Assembly: GCA_964632505.1 (NCBI GenBank)
Contig: CAZWCE010000030.1
Location: 1 to 32,638, forward strand
Length of the DNA stretch: 32,638 nt
Source: CAZWCE01 sp964632505
Lineage (GTDB): Bacteria; Planctomycetota; Planctomycetia; Pirellulales; Thermoguttaceae
Direction: 5' to 3'
In this document: positions 15,277 through 24,579 of the stretch, one piece after another
How the letters are laid out: each line of letters begins with the position of its first letter
Numbering within the stretch: the first letter of the stretch is position 1
The notes under the pieces: model-generated
What the model was told of the DNA's origin: nothing
Database searches by the model: none
The model's input: the letters and a program-made list of their open reading frames with translations, nothing else
Translations under genes and position numbers: made by a program

Positions 15277-15816
15277 TAAAGGGGGGGGCAATTAGTAACT
15301 ACCACCCCTCTGTAGTGGCACGCAATTTTCTCCAGTTTATGTTGTTATATTTACATAAGCCATTACAAAACAAAGACTTACGGCGCACTCTCGCACCATT
15401 TCGTCCATTCTCTCCTAAAAGGCGTACTGGTGGGAATCAAGGTGAACTGCCAGAATGGCAGACATTTTTTGGAAAAATATGCAAATTATTCTGCATCGCA
15501 GACATCGTCACATTCATTCCATTGGATGACACTTCGTAAACCCTTGCCTCTGAATCACTTACGAAACATAGCCACATCCGGCACGCTAATCGGCACACCA
15601 TTTGCATACTATTTCCCCTGAAAAGACCGCCCGGATGCCGGATGTGGTAAAAATCGCAACCGGTCACATTCAACATCATGAAGAAACAGTATCAAGCAAC
15701 CGCCTGTACCGCTCTCCGCAAAACCATCGTCTTCGGCAGCATGGAGAGCCACGACCGATCAACAGCAGAGCCAGTTGCATATACAAATATATACTTGCAG
15801 AAAGGAGCATTCAGAC

Positions 15817-17739
15817 ATGGCTCAAGGCGAAAAGATTATCGGAATCGATTTGGGAACGACCAACTCCGTGGTTTCCGTGATGGAAGGAAAAGATGCAAAA
15901 GTCATCCCCAACCCCCAAGGAAATCGTCTGACTCCCAGTGTCGTCGCCTTCACCGACAGCGGCGAAACCCTGGTGGGTGAGCCGGCGCGCCGCCAAGCGG
16001 TCACCAATCCGCAACGGACCGTCTCTTCGATCAAGCGTTTCATGGGTCGACGTCACCAGGAAGTCTCGAATGAAGAGAAGATGGTACCGTACAAAGTCAT
16101 TGGCGATTCGGGGGACTACGTACAGGTCGAAATCGATGGCAAAAAGTACACCCCACCCGAGATCTCCGCGATGACGTTGCGCAAGCTCAAGGAATCGGCG
16201 GAATCCTATTTAGGACACAAAGTCAATAAGGCCGTCATCACCGTCCCGGCATATTTCAACGACTCCCAGCGTCAGGCCACCAAGGATGCGGGGCAGATCG
16301 CGGGACTGGAAGTGGCGCGGATCATCAATGAACCGACAGCTGCCTCGCTTGCCTACGGACTCGACAAGAATGTCAACCAGAAAATCATTGTCTTCGACCT
16401 CGGTGGCGGCACCTTCGATGTTTCCGCCCTGGAGGTCGCCGAAGGGGTTTTCCGCGTCATCAGTACCAATGGCGACACGCACCTTGGCGGCGACGATTTC
16501 GATGAAGAACTCATCAACCATGTCGCCGATGAGTTCCAGTCGGAACAGGGCATCGACCTCCGAAAGGACCCGATGGCGCTGCAACGACTACAAGAGGCGT
16601 GCGAAAAAGCGAAACGCGAATTGAGCAGCGCTCAGTCGACCGATATCAACCTGCCGTTCATCACCGCCGACGCGAATGGACCGAAGCATCTTCAATCCAA
16701 AATCACTCGGGCGAAGTTCGAGCAACTCACCGATCACCTGGTCGAACGTTGCCGAGGCCCTGTGATGCAGGCGCTCAAGGATGCCGACCTCTCACCGTCC
16801 GACATCGACGAAGTGGTTCTCGTCGGCGGTTCGACGCGTATCCCGAAGGTCCAGGAGCTTGTGCGTTCCGTTTTCAACAAAGATCCGCACAAGGGCGTGA
16901 ATCCGGACGAAGTGGTCGCGGTCGGCGCCGCGATCCAAGGAGGCGTGCTCGGCGGAGATGTGAAAGACGTGCTGTTGCTCGATGTGACGCCGCTTTCGCT
17001 GGGCATTGAAACCCTTGGCGGGATCATGACCAAGCTCGTGGAAAAGAACACCACCATTCCGGTCGAAAAGAAACAGGTGTTCAGTACCGCCGACGACAAC
17101 CAGTCCGCGGTGACGATCAAGGTCTTCCAGGGAGAACGCGAAATGGCAAGCCACAACCGCTTGCTCGGACAGTTCAACTTGGAAGGAATTCCGCCCGCGC
17201 CGCGAGGCGTCCCACAAATCGAAGTCTGCTTCGACATCGACGCCAACGGGATTCTCAACGTTTCGGCGAAAGACCTCGGCACCCAGAAAGAGCAAAAGGT
17301 CCGCATCGAGCAATCGGCGGGACTTTCTGAAGAAGACATCGAAAAGATGCGTCAGGACGCCGAAGCGCACGCCGAAGAGGACCGTAAGCAGCGAGAATTG
17401 ATCGAAACGAAAAACCAGGCCGAATCGATGTGCAACGAGCTCGAGAAGATGCTCAAAGAACACGATGAAAAACTGGGAGACGCAGATAAGGAAGCAATCA
17501 GTTCCGCAATCGAGAAGACTCGAAAAGCCGCCGAAGGCGACGATACCGAAGCGATCAAGTCGGCGCTTTCCGACCTGGAACAGGCGTCCCATGCCATGAG
17601 CAAGGCATTGTATGAATCGACCGCCGGTGGCGAAGGAGCCCAACAGCAACCGGGTTCGGCTCCCGGCGGCGACGCCGACCAAAACGAATCGCAAGGTGAA
17701 GACGACGCCATCGATGCCGAATTCGAGGTGAAGGACTGA
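15817..17739 (+). CDS. dnaK: Chaperone protein DnaK (Hsp70)
   Basis: An ATP-dependent chaperone that binds exposed hydrophobic segments and hands aggregates to ClpB. At 640 residues it has the usual length. The ATPase domain shows GIDLGTTNSVVSVMEG (9-24), IINEPTAASLAYGLD, VFDLGGGTFDVSALE (Asp194) and VLVGGSTRIPKVQ. The linker DVLLLDVTPLSLGIETLGG leads into the substrate-binding domain, then a helical lid, a Gly/Gln-rich stretch, and the conserved C-terminal IDAEFEVKD. ATG 15817 is set by AAAGGAG nine bases upstream. No grpE or dnaJ is adjacent. clpB follows 313 bases downstream on the same strand, with a structured spacer between them. No recognised heat-shock operator precedes it. Confidence 0.98.
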   Translation: MAQGEKIIGIDLGTTNSVVSVMEGKDAKVIPNPQGNRLTPSVVAFTDSGETLVGEPARRQAVTNPQRTVSSIKRFMGRRHQEVSNEEKMVPYKVIGDSGDYVQVEIDGKKYTPPEISAMTLRKLKESAESYLGHKVNKAVITVPAYFNDSQRQATKDAGQIAGLEVARIINEPTAASLAYGLDKNVNQKIIVFDLGGGTFDVSALEVAEGVFRVISTNGDTHLGGDDFDEELINHVADEFQSEQGIDLRKDPMALQRLQEACEKAKRELSSAQSTDINLPFITADANGPKHLQSKITRAKFEQLTDHLVERCRGPVMQALKDADLSPSDIDEVVLVGGSTRIPKVQELVRSVFNKDPHKGVNPDEVVAVGAAIQGGVLGGDVKDVLLLDVTPLSLGIETLGGIMTKLVEKNTTIPVEKKQVFSTADDNQSAVTIKVFQGEREMASHNRLLGQFNLEGIPPAPRGVPQIEVCFDIDANGILNVSAKDLGTQKEQKVRIEQSAGLSEEDIEKMRQDAEAHAEEDRKQRELIETKNQAESMCNELEKMLKEHDEKLGDADKEAISSAIEKTRKAAEGDDTEAIKSALSDLEQASHAMSKALYESTAGGEGAQQQPGSAPGGDADQNESQGEDDAIDAEFEVKD

Positions 17740-17809
17740 TCAACACCCGGTATGAGAAAAGTCGATACCTTTTGATAACGGAGTGAGTCACATCGGTCAT
17801 ATCAGATAA

Positions 17810-17840
17810 CAACTGGTTTTCCAGTTGGATCCATGGATCC
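17810..17840 (+). other. Hairpin plus perfect palindrome after dnaK
   Basis: CAACTGG (17810-17816) and CCAGTTG (17821-17827) form a 7-bp stem with a TTTT loop. It abuts GGATCCATGGATCC (17827-17840), a perfect 14-bp palindrome. Together they lie ~70 bases after the dnaK stop, ahead of the larger folded element at 17848-17932. Confidence 0.5.
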
Positions 17841-17847
17841 GATCTTC

Positions 17848-17932
17848 AGGGTGTTTGGCGGTTGCTTCCCTTTTTCCGCGATGATCCACATCGATCATCG
17901 CAAGAAGGCAAGTACCTTCAAACACCCTTTTT
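17848..17932 (+). terminator. Large nested stem-loop followed by a T-run between dnaK and clpB
   Basis: AGGGTGTTTG (17848-17857) pairs perfectly with CAAACACCCT (17919-17928), immediately followed by T's. Nested inside is a second perfect stem, GCGATGATC (17878-17886) with GATCATCGC (17893-17901), loop CACATC. Weaker pairing TTGCTT/AAGGCAA can join them. The outer stem plus T-run looks like a dnaK terminator, but the size and nesting are unusual. Because clpB starts 120 bases on, it may instead attenuate read-through or act as a folded leader element. Confidence 0.5.
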
Positions 17933-18052
17933 CTATGCCTGTCACGATTCCATCATCACATTTCGGGATCGCATCGACGACGATCGTATCCGACGTAGAT
18001 TTGGTTCTATCGCATATGATTGGAGTTATTCTACCGAGAAGGAGATAAACGT

Positions 18053-20701
18053 ATGACATTTCAATTTGAGAAATTGACCGTCAAGGCACAAGAGTCGGTG
18101 GCACTGGCGCAATCGATCGCGACCGAACGGGGGCATCCCGAAATCACCCCCGTCCATTTGCTTGCCGCACTGATGCGCGAAAAGGACGGCAACATCGATT
18201 CCATCTTTGAGGAAATCGCCATCCCACAATCGCAGTTGAAGAAGGTTCTTGAATCCGAGCTGGAGCATTTCCCCAAGATCGAAGGCACCCCGTCCGTGCA
18301 TCCCAGTGGGGAATTGACCCAAGTGTTTCATGCCTCCGCTCGAGAAGCGGAAGCCATGAATGATGAATACATCTCCACCGAGCACTTGCTTTTGGCGCTG
18401 GCCGCGGTCGAGTCGAAAGCAAAGCGTCTTCTGGATCTCCATGCCGTCGAAGCACCATCGCTACGCAAGGCGGTTCAAGAGATGCGGGGATCGATGCGCG
18501 TCACCGATCCCGAACCGGAATCGAAACTACAAGCGCTTCATAAATACGGGATCGACCTCGTGGAGCGAGCGCATCAAGGGAAGTTGGATCCCGTCATCGG
18601 TCGCGACAACGAAATTCGCCGAGTCATCCAAGTCCTTTCTCGTCGGACCAAGAACAATCCCGTGCTCATTGGTGAACCGGGCGTCGGCAAAACGGCGATC
18701 GCTGAAGGAATGGCTTTGCGGATCGTCGACGGTGATGTTCCGGAAAGCTTGAAAAACAAGCGGGTCGTGGCGTTGGATTTAGGCGCCCTGGTCGCCGGGG
18801 CAAAATATCGCGGGGAATTCGAAGACCGCATTAAGGCGGTCCTTCGAGAAGTAGAGGAAGCTGCCGGTTCGATCATTCTTTTCATCGATGAGCTTCACAC
18901 GATGGTCGGTGCCGGGAAGGCGGAAGGAGGGAGCGATGCAGCCAATTTGCTGAAGCCTGCACTGGCTCGTGGCGATTTGAGATGCATCGGCGCTACCACG
19001 CTCGATGAATATCGCAAACACATCGAGAAGGACGCCGCCTTGGAACGACGCTTCCAGCAAGTTTATATCAGTGAACCATCGGTGGAGAATACCATCGCTA
19101 TTCTTCGCGGACTGAAGCCTCGCTACGAATCTCATCATAAAGGGGTCAAAATCAAAGATTCCGCGCTGGTCGCGGCGGCCGAATTATCGAACCGTTATAT
19201 CACCGACCGTTTTCTCCCGGACAAAGCGATCGATCTGATGGATGAAGCGATGAGCCGATTGGCGATGGAACTGGAAAGCGTTCCCGCGGAAATCGACCAG
19301 GTGCAGCGACGCCTCGTGCAACTCGAACTCGCCGCCAGACAACTGGCCGAAGAAAAAGAAGCGCACGCCAAGGAGCGGCTGGAAGCCATCGAGCATGAAA
19401 TGGCCGAGGCGCGTGAGCACCTCTCCGAGCTTCGCGCTCAGTGGGAAAAGGAAAAGCATGGGCTGGGAGATGTTCACGAAATCCGGACAAGATTGGAATC
19501 GGTGCAACACGATTTCAAGCAACTCGAGGCCCGCATCAACGAAGAGCAATCCCAAGACAGACTTGTGAGCGAATCCCAATACCAAAAACTGTACGAGTTA
19601 ATGCAGGAAAAAGAACGCCTCCAAACCCAACTGCTCGTCATGGAACAGGAAACCAAAACGGAAGAACCGAAAAGAAAACTACTGAGAGAAGAAGTCGGAA
19701 CCGAAGAGATCGCCGAGATCGTCTGTGCTTGGACGGGGATCCCGGTCAATCGCATGATGGAAACCGAACGAGCCAAACTTCTGGTGCTCGAGGAACGTCT
19801 TCACCAACGAGTCATCGGTCAGGACGAAGCGGTCGAAGCGGTCTCCAACGCCGTCCGCCGCAGTCGATCAGGCTTGCAGGATCCGCATCGTCCCATCGGT
19901 TCCTTCATTTTCCTGGGACCCACCGGTGTGGGAAAAACCGAGCTCTGCAAAGCCCTGGCGGAAGTGATGTTCGACGACGAGAATGCGATGGTCCGTATCG
20001 ACATGAGCGAGTTTATGGAAAAGCATACCGTCAGTCGCCTCATCGGCGCTCCTCCCGGCTATGTCGGATACGAAGAAGGCGGCAAGTTGACCGAAGCCGT
20101 TCGACGCAGACCGTATTCAGTCATCCTGTTCGACGAAATCGAGAAGGCGCATCGCGACGTCTTCAACATTCTCTTACAGGTTCTCGACGACGGTCGCCTT
20201 TCCGACAACCAAGGTCATACGGTGGATTTCACGAACACCATCATCGTGATGACCTCGAATGTCGGCAGCCAGACGATCCAAGAGATCATGTCTCGATCAC
20301 AAGACGGTTCTCACGAAGCGGTGAAAGACGCGGTTTTCGAACAGCTCAGGTTGCATTTCCTCCCGGAATTCCTCAACCGGATCGATGAAACCATCATCTT
20401 CCATCCACTCACACGTGAGGAGATCCGCAAAATCGTGGAACTGCAATTGAAACACCTGCGGACGCAACTGGCGAAGCAGGGCGTCGCGATCGAAGTGAGC
20501 GAAGCAGCGATCGATGCCATCGCCGAGCAAGGTTACGACGTCACCTTCGGCGCTCGTCCGTTGAAGCGGGTCATCCAGCAGGAGATCCAGAATCCGCTTG
20601 CCGTCGAATTGCTCAAACGCAATCTCGAACCGGGCATGAAGATCGTGGTCGATCACCAAGAAAGCGGATTCCTCTTCGAAATACCGCTTGTCACCGCCTG
20701 A
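18053..20701 (+). CDS. clpB: ATP-dependent disaggregase ClpB (Hsp100)
   Basis: A hexameric AAA+ chaperone that threads aggregated proteins through its pore, working with DnaK. The 882 residues show the N domain (FEKLTVKAQESVALAQ, HPEITPVHLLAAL), NBD1 with Walker A GEPGVGKT (207-214), the pore-loop segment VAGAKYRGEFEDR, Walker B ILFIDELHTMVGAG and AALERRFQQV, then the long coiled-coil M domain (~410-540). NBD2 has GPTGVGKTELCKAL (622-635), GAPPGYVGYEEGG, VILFDEIEKAH and FLNRIDE, and the C-terminal domain GARPLKRVIQQEIQNPLA completes it. The start has an excellent AGAAGGAGATA ribosome site. The M domain separates ClpB from ClpA/ClpC. It follows dnaK on the same strand and ends in a clear terminator. 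Confidence 0.98.
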   Translation: MTFQFEKLTVKAQESVALAQSIATERGHPEITPVHLLAALMREKDGNIDSIFEEIAIPQSQLKKVLESELEHFPKIEGTPSVHPSGELTQVFHASAREAEAMNDEYISTEHLLLALAAVESKAKRLLDLHAVEAPSLRKAVQEMRGSMRVTDPEPESKLQALHKYGIDLVERAHQGKLDPVIGRDNEIRRVIQVLSRRTKNNPVLIGEPGVGKTAIAEGMALRIVDGDVPESLKNKRVVALDLGALVAGAKYRGEFEDRIKAVLREVEEAAGSIILFIDELHTMVGAGKAEGGSDAANLLKPALARGDLRCIGATTLDEYRKHIEKDAALERRFQQVYISEPSVENTIAILRGLKPRYESHHKGVKIKDSALVAAAELSNRYITDRFLPDKAIDLMDEAMSRLAMELESVPAEIDQVQRRLVQLELAARQLAEEKEAHAKERLEAIEHEMAEAREHLSELRAQWEKEKHGLGDVHEIRTRLESVQHDFKQLEARINEEQSQDRLVSESQYQKLYELMQEKERLQTQLLVMEQETKTEEPKRKLLREEVGTEEIAEIVCAWTGIPVNRMMETERAKLLVLEERLHQRVIGQDEAVEAVSNAVRRSRSGLQDPHRPIGSFIFLGPTGVGKTELCKALAEVMFDDENAMVRIDMSEFMEKHTVSRLIGAPPGYVGYEEGGKLTEAVRRRPYSVILFDEIEKAHRDVFNILLQVLDDGRLSDNQGHTVDFTNTIIVMTSNVGSQTIQEIMSRSQDGSHEAVKDAVFEQLRLHFLPEFLNRIDETIIFHPLTREEIRKIVELQLKHLRTQLAKQGVAIEVSEAAIDAIAEQGYDVTFGARPLKRVIQQEIQNPLAVELLKRNLEPGMKIVVDHQESGFLFEIPLVTA

Positions 20702-20728
20702 GAGAAGACACTTCGATCCAAAAAGAGC

Positions 20729-20767
20729 AAACGCCTGGGAGGAGAACCCTTTCCAGGCGTTTTTTTA
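20729..20767 (+). terminator. Rho-independent terminator of clpB
   Basis: AAACGCCTGG (20729-20738) pairs with CCAGGCGTTT (20753-20762), a 10-bp GC-rich stem, then continues into a run of T. It begins 28 bases after the clpB stop. Confidence 0.85.
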
Positions 20768-20853
20768 TTCTTAACGGTGAGAATGACGGTGAGAATGGAA
20801 AATCCATTCCCATGAAAGTCTTGATCTGCAGTACTATTTATAAGAGTTCATGT

Positions 20854-22236
20854 TCATACTTCCAAGGGGTCTTTCTGCGTTTTTCTTTCTTGCGACAACT
20901 TTTTCTTCTCGTTAAGCTTTTTCGCCATTTCGATATCCTTCTGAGCTTTCTCCTTTTCTCCCAGGGCGTTCAGTGCCATTGCCCGATTCTGATAGGCGGG
21001 AATATAATTGGGGTTGAGACGGATTGCCTGAGTGAAGTCCATGATGCATTCCTTGTACATCTCCTTCAAACGATAGACCAGTCCCCGGTTGTAATAGGCG
21101 ATGGCGTAATCGGGATTGTACTCGATCGCTTGCTCATAATCGGCCAGCGCATGGTCGACATCGCCTTTTTTCGTGTAGATCACCCCTCGGTAACAATAGG
21201 CGGCGGCATCGTCGGGCTTGAGGCGGATGACTTCCGTGTAATCCTCGATGGCGGCATCGATGGCGCCCATCTTTCCGTGCGTCACACCACGGTTGTACCA
21301 GGCCTTCACGTTCTCGGGTTCCATCTTGATCGCCTCGTTGAAATCCTCGATCGCGGCGACCCGATCCCCGAGCGCCTGCTTCGCGACACCACGGCTGATA
21401 TACGCTTCGGCATTTCGAGGCGCCAGTCGGATGGCTTCATTGAAATCCTCCAAAGCCTTCTGGCTGCTATGCATTTTGGCGTAGACCGAGCCGCGGCTGC
21501 AATAGGCCTTGGCATTTTTCGGATTCAACTCGATGGCGCGACTATAATCGGCCAGGGCCTTCTCCAGCTTATCCATGCGGAAGAAAACATAACCCCGATT
21601 TAGATAGGCTTTGGCATCTCTGGAATTGAAAGAAATGACCCTGCCGTATTCCTCGATCGCCGCTTCCAGTTCGCCTTTCATTTCGTAGGCGTTCCCCCGG
21701 TTTCCATGCGCCTTGAGATGTTTCGGCTTCAATTCGATGGCCTTATCGTAATCGGCAATCGCTTTGTCGACCTCTCCTTTCACGATGTAAACCAGTCCGC
21801 GCGCGACAAGGGCGTCCGGATCTTTGGGATCCGTCTCGATGGCAGAATCGAAATCCTGCAGGGAACGATCCACCTCGCCCATTTTGAACAGAACACTCCC
21901 CCGATTGTAGAACGCCTTGGAGTAATTGGGCTTCAAGTCGACCGCCCGGGAAAACTCGGAGATTGCCCGATCCAGGTCGTTCTTCTTCCGGTAGGCACAA
22001 CCTCGATTGAAATAAGCGACCGGCTCGTTCGGAGAGAACTTGAGAACGGCATTGTAGTTCTCGATGGCCAGGTCGTATTTTCCCAGCGCTTCGTAGGTGT
22101 TTCCGATACTGAAATACGCTTCGATGAACTTTGGATTCAGCTCCAAAATCCGTCGAAAGACCTCGATCGCCTGATCGTAGTCTTTCTTTTTCATGTATTC
22201 CAGTCCTTGACGCAGAATATCATTTTCGTCAAACAT
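20854..22236 (-). CDS. Tetratricopeptide repeat protein, about 13 TPRs
   Basis: A 460-residue protein built almost wholly of TPR units, each 34 residues with the pattern AYxNRGxxxxxxGxxxxAIxDYxxAIxLxP. Repeats start near residues 4, 38, 72, and so on to the last at ~412. Most central ones share the strong NRG or SRG core (for example AFYNRGSVLF, AYLNRGYVFF, AWYNRGVTHG, AYYNRGLVYR). Such solenoids bind peptides or scaffold complexes; no catalytic domain, signal peptide or membrane helix is seen, so it is probably cytosolic. A short Lys/Glu tail ends it. ATG 22236 has GAGG eight bases upstream. It lies 164 bases downstream of the GGDEF-like gene on the same strand, so the two may be co-transcribed. 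Partner unknown. Confidence 0.93.
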   Translation of the reverse strand: MFDENDILRQGLEYMKKKDYDQAIEVFRRILELNPKFIEAYFSIGNTYEALGKYDLAIENYNAVLKFSPNEPVAYFNRGCAYRKKNDLDRAISEFSRAVDLKPNYSKAFYNRGSVLFKMGEVDRSLQDFDSAIETDPKDPDALVARGLVYIVKGEVDKAIADYDKAIELKPKHLKAHGNRGNAYEMKGELEAAIEEYGRVISFNSRDAKAYLNRGYVFFRMDKLEKALADYSRAIELNPKNAKAYCSRGSVYAKMHSSQKALEDFNEAIRLAPRNAEAYISRGVAKQALGDRVAAIEDFNEAIKMEPENVKAWYNRGVTHGKMGAIDAAIEDYTEVIRLKPDDAAAYCYRGVIYTKKGDVDHALADYEQAIEYNPDYAIAYYNRGLVYRLKEMYKECIMDFTQAIRLNPNYIPAYQNRAMALNALGEKEKAQKDIEMAKKLNEKKKLSQERKTQKDPLEV

Positions 22237-22400
22237 ATCTTGACCTCATGAAAACATCAAGGATGCCTCTCTGCGAGACGCATCATTCTTCAGTTTGTCT
22301 TCTCTAGGGTTCGCTTCTCGAACGTGCTTCAGGGGAACGGTCAACACCCGGCCATTTTATGTCCGATATCCGTCTTCCTCAGGACCGGGCATTCAGGGGG

Positions 22401-23900
22401 TCAAGCCTCCGAGGGAACTTCATCCTCTTGGTAAGCTTCTTTCAAATCCACGGTGACATATTCGCTTCCAAGATTCGGCGATTCCACCAATTCCGGTTCG
22501 GGATTCAAAGTCGATGGATCACAGAGGAAGGTGTGATTTCGCCCGGCGGATTTGGCGGCGTCCATGGTCTTTTTCAGTATTTCGTAAACGTCGGTATCTT
22601 CGTGCTTGGGCAATGCCTCGGTCACGGCACAGGTCACACTGGTCTTGATCACATCTCCATCGTGATTGAAAGACATCCGTTCCAGATCTTGCCGGATTTT
22701 CTCGATGGCGGTGGTCGTCTTCCGCAACCCGACGTTCACCGTCGCCACGAGATAACAGTTTCCATACAACACGCCGACCATATCTTGGGCGCTGAGCTGT
22801 TTTTCGATGTACAGGCCGATGTATCGGAGTAGTTTATCGCAAACCAGGATGCCGTACTCGTCGTTCAACTCCCCACACTTGGCGATGTCGAGCAAGGCGA
22901 ACGCCAGTTGACGTTCCTGGTGCCGATTTTGTTGCCACCAGTTCCACAAGACCGTTTCCACTCCGATACGATTTCTCTGTCCGGTCATTTCGTCGTTGAA
23001 GAGCTGCTCGTTGATCGTGTCGAATCGGTCCTCATATCGCGTCACGGTGAGGAATGCTCGCTCCTGCTGATCCCGCAATCGGTGTCTTGCAATCCGCAGG
23101 TGCCCCAATTCGGCCAACAACCGGTTGAGGCCGCTTTCGGGATCGGAGGTGAAGTCCATGTGATCGAGGTTGCTGATCGTGGTCTCGATGGCCGAGGCCT
23201 GTTCCATATTGGCCATTTCGATATCGTCGGCCAAGTACGTCAGCTCGCCGAATTCGTCGACGCGTTTGCGAATCTCCTCGGTGACTTCCGCCTGACCTTC
23301 CAGGTAATTCTCGCAATCCTCCTTGAGCTGACGAAGGCCCGCCTTGACCGAAGCCTCGTCGGCACGACCACGGAGTCCCCGCAATTGGGCGTCCAATTCG
23401 GCGGCGCGCTTGCCGCTTTTCATCATGACGGAGTTCAGCTTCAAGATCGATGTTTCTACGTATTTCTCATTGGCTAGCCACGCTTCCGTCCCTTTGGACA
23501 TCAGCAAGCTGGCCAAATCGTCGTCGAACAGTTCTTCCAGCGGCGAAACCTGCGCGATCTCATCCGATTCGTCGTCGAGCAGGTCATTCAGGTCCGTGGC
23601 TGCCAGACTGTTGAGCATCTGCTCCATCATCTCGGTATTGTCACTACTCTCTTTTTCCTCTGAAATCGTTTCCGATTCGACTTCTTCCTCAGCTTCCCTC
23701 ACCGGCTTCGGCGATCGCTTGAACTCGAAATTGAAACGAATCGAACTCAAAACATCCGCAATAAAGTCAAGTTTCGGAAGGAGAGGAGGAATATCCCGCA
23801 TCCTCGGAGGGCCGTATCCCAGTTGCACCGCAACGTACAACCCCAGAAGGATATTAATGGGAGTGATGATCAAAAAAAAGAGAACCAGTGAAAAACTCAT
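22401..23900 (-). CDS. Membrane-anchored GGDEF-domain protein with degenerate active site
   Basis: Diguanylate cyclases make cyclic di-GMP with a GGDEF loop. This 499-residue protein starts with a membrane helix (LVLFFLIITPINILLGLYV, ~5-23). A long acidic and coiled-coil segment (~65-290) follows, then a GGDEF-type domain (~295-465) recognisable by DEMTGQRNR (from Asp303), FALLDIAKCGELNDEYG, LLRYIGLYIEKQL and a C-terminal MDAAKSAGRNH that matches the usual A(K)xxGRN ending. The signature itself reads YGNCYLV, so GGDEF is replaced by GNCYL (380-384). The metal-binding DxDxFK is DIAKCG. Cyclase activity is therefore unlikely; it may bind GTP or c-di-GMP or serve as a scaffold. It is upstream of the TPR gene on the same strand. 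Confidence 0.85.
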   Translation of the reverse strand: MSFSLVLFFLIITPINILLGLYVAVQLGYGPPRMRDIPPLLPKLDFIADVLSSIRFNFEFKRSPKPVREAEEEVESETISEEKESSDNTEMMEQMLNSLAATDLNDLLDDESDEIAQVSPLEELFDDDLASLLMSKGTEAWLANEKYVETSILKLNSVMMKSGKRAAELDAQLRGLRGRADEASVKAGLRQLKEDCENYLEGQAEVTEEIRKRVDEFGELTYLADDIEMANMEQASAIETTISNLDHMDFTSDPESGLNRLLAELGHLRIARHRLRDQQERAFLTVTRYEDRFDTINEQLFNDEMTGQRNRIGVETVLWNWWQQNRHQERQLAFALLDIAKCGELNDEYGILVCDKLLRYIGLYIEKQLSAQDMVGVLYGNCYLVATVNVGLRKTTTAIEKIRQDLERMSFNHDGDVIKTSVTCAVTEALPKHEDTDVYEILKKTMDAAKSAGRNHTFLCDPSTLNPEPELVESPNLGSEYVTVDLKEAYQEDEVPSEA

Positions 23901-24319
23901 GACACTTCGTCAATCATCCCCGGGGGGCTCCCGGTATCCAAGTGAACCGATCTAATCGTATGTTTTTTACAAATAAGGAGTTACAAAAAATATCAGAAGG
24001 TCCATGGAAAGAAATTGCAGGATGTTCTCGCACGGAGTCCTTAAAACAAGAATAGGTTAGAATTGATCTTAACGCGGAAGGAAACCACCAAAGAAAAGGC
24101 TTTTTCAGACCATTTTCATTATTTAAGAAGGAACTGTAAAAATCCCCCCCCACCAGCAAAAACACGTTGGATACCTCTATAGAACCAAGACTCACCATTC
24201 GTTATGGGGGGTCTTGAAAACCTCGAATATACATGGGGTTGGCACCTTCCTCTCGAAAAAGAGAAGCCACTGCGTCACCTCTTTCAATCAATCATCTGTG
24301 AATCGAAAAACGATTCGTC

Positions 24320-24349
24320 TTGGGAAAAAAACGTAAATCTATATATAAT
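24320..24349 (+). promoter_or_regulatory. Promoter-like site far upstream of the ECF sigma gene
   Basis: TTGGGA (24320-24325) and a perfect TATAAT (24344-24349) are 18 bases apart. The nearest plus-strand gene start is 300-500 bases downstream, so it would make a long leader or a small RNA. Confidence 0.35.
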
Positions 24350-24550
24350 TAGAGATTAGGAACGCAACCCTCCTAAAAATCATCCCGATGATAGCGTATA
24401 GAACCTCTTTTGTTTGCACTCCCCCATTCTCGCCCGCCGATGTTTCTCACCTTCTTCCGAATGAGGCTGATCTTCGCTCTCTGAAAGAGGAAAGAATCCT
24501 CAAAAGTTCGCCGGAAATACTGTCGGGAGGCAAGAAAATCGAATATATTT

Positions 24551-24579
24551 AGAGAGATTCTCTCTCAACGACGAGAGAG
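24551..24579 (+). promoter_or_regulatory. Two mutually exclusive hairpins in the ECF leader
   Basis: CTCTCTC (24560-24566) can pair either upstream with AGAGAG (24551-24556, loop ATT) or downstream with GAGAGAG (24573-24579, loop AACGAC). Both stems are perfect. This arrangement can act as a switch but may also be chance in GA/CT-rich DNA. Confidence 0.3.

Larger units (their letters stand above)
14613..15816. other. Long non-coding spacer upstream of dnaK with repeats, palindrome and poly-G tracts
   Basis: About 1.2 kb without a convincing protein gene; open frames here lack ribosome sites and recognisable domains. It contains G10 (15054-15063), a 17-bp-period tandem repeat (15073-15104), a perfect 14-bp palindrome (15262-15275) and G8 (15281-15288). 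GC falls markedly between 15290 and 15700. No CIRCE (TTAGCACTC inverted repeat) or HAIR-type heat-shock operator was found. No tRNA was recognised. An unannotated small RNA is possible but unproven. Confidence 0.5.

Noticed and set aside
15073..15288. CRISPR or heat-shock CIRCE element upstream of dnaK
   Set aside because: Only two repeat copies with a 2-base gap, no spacers and no cas genes; the palindrome does not match TTAGCACTC-N9-GAGTGCTAA.
15775..15795. TTGCAT and TATACT as a dnaK promoter
   Set aside because: The elements are only nine bases apart and the start of transcription would fall on the ribosome site.
22401..23900. Active diguanylate cyclase
   Set aside because: The GGDEF loop reads GNCYL and the metal-binding aspartate motif is changed, so catalysis is not supported.
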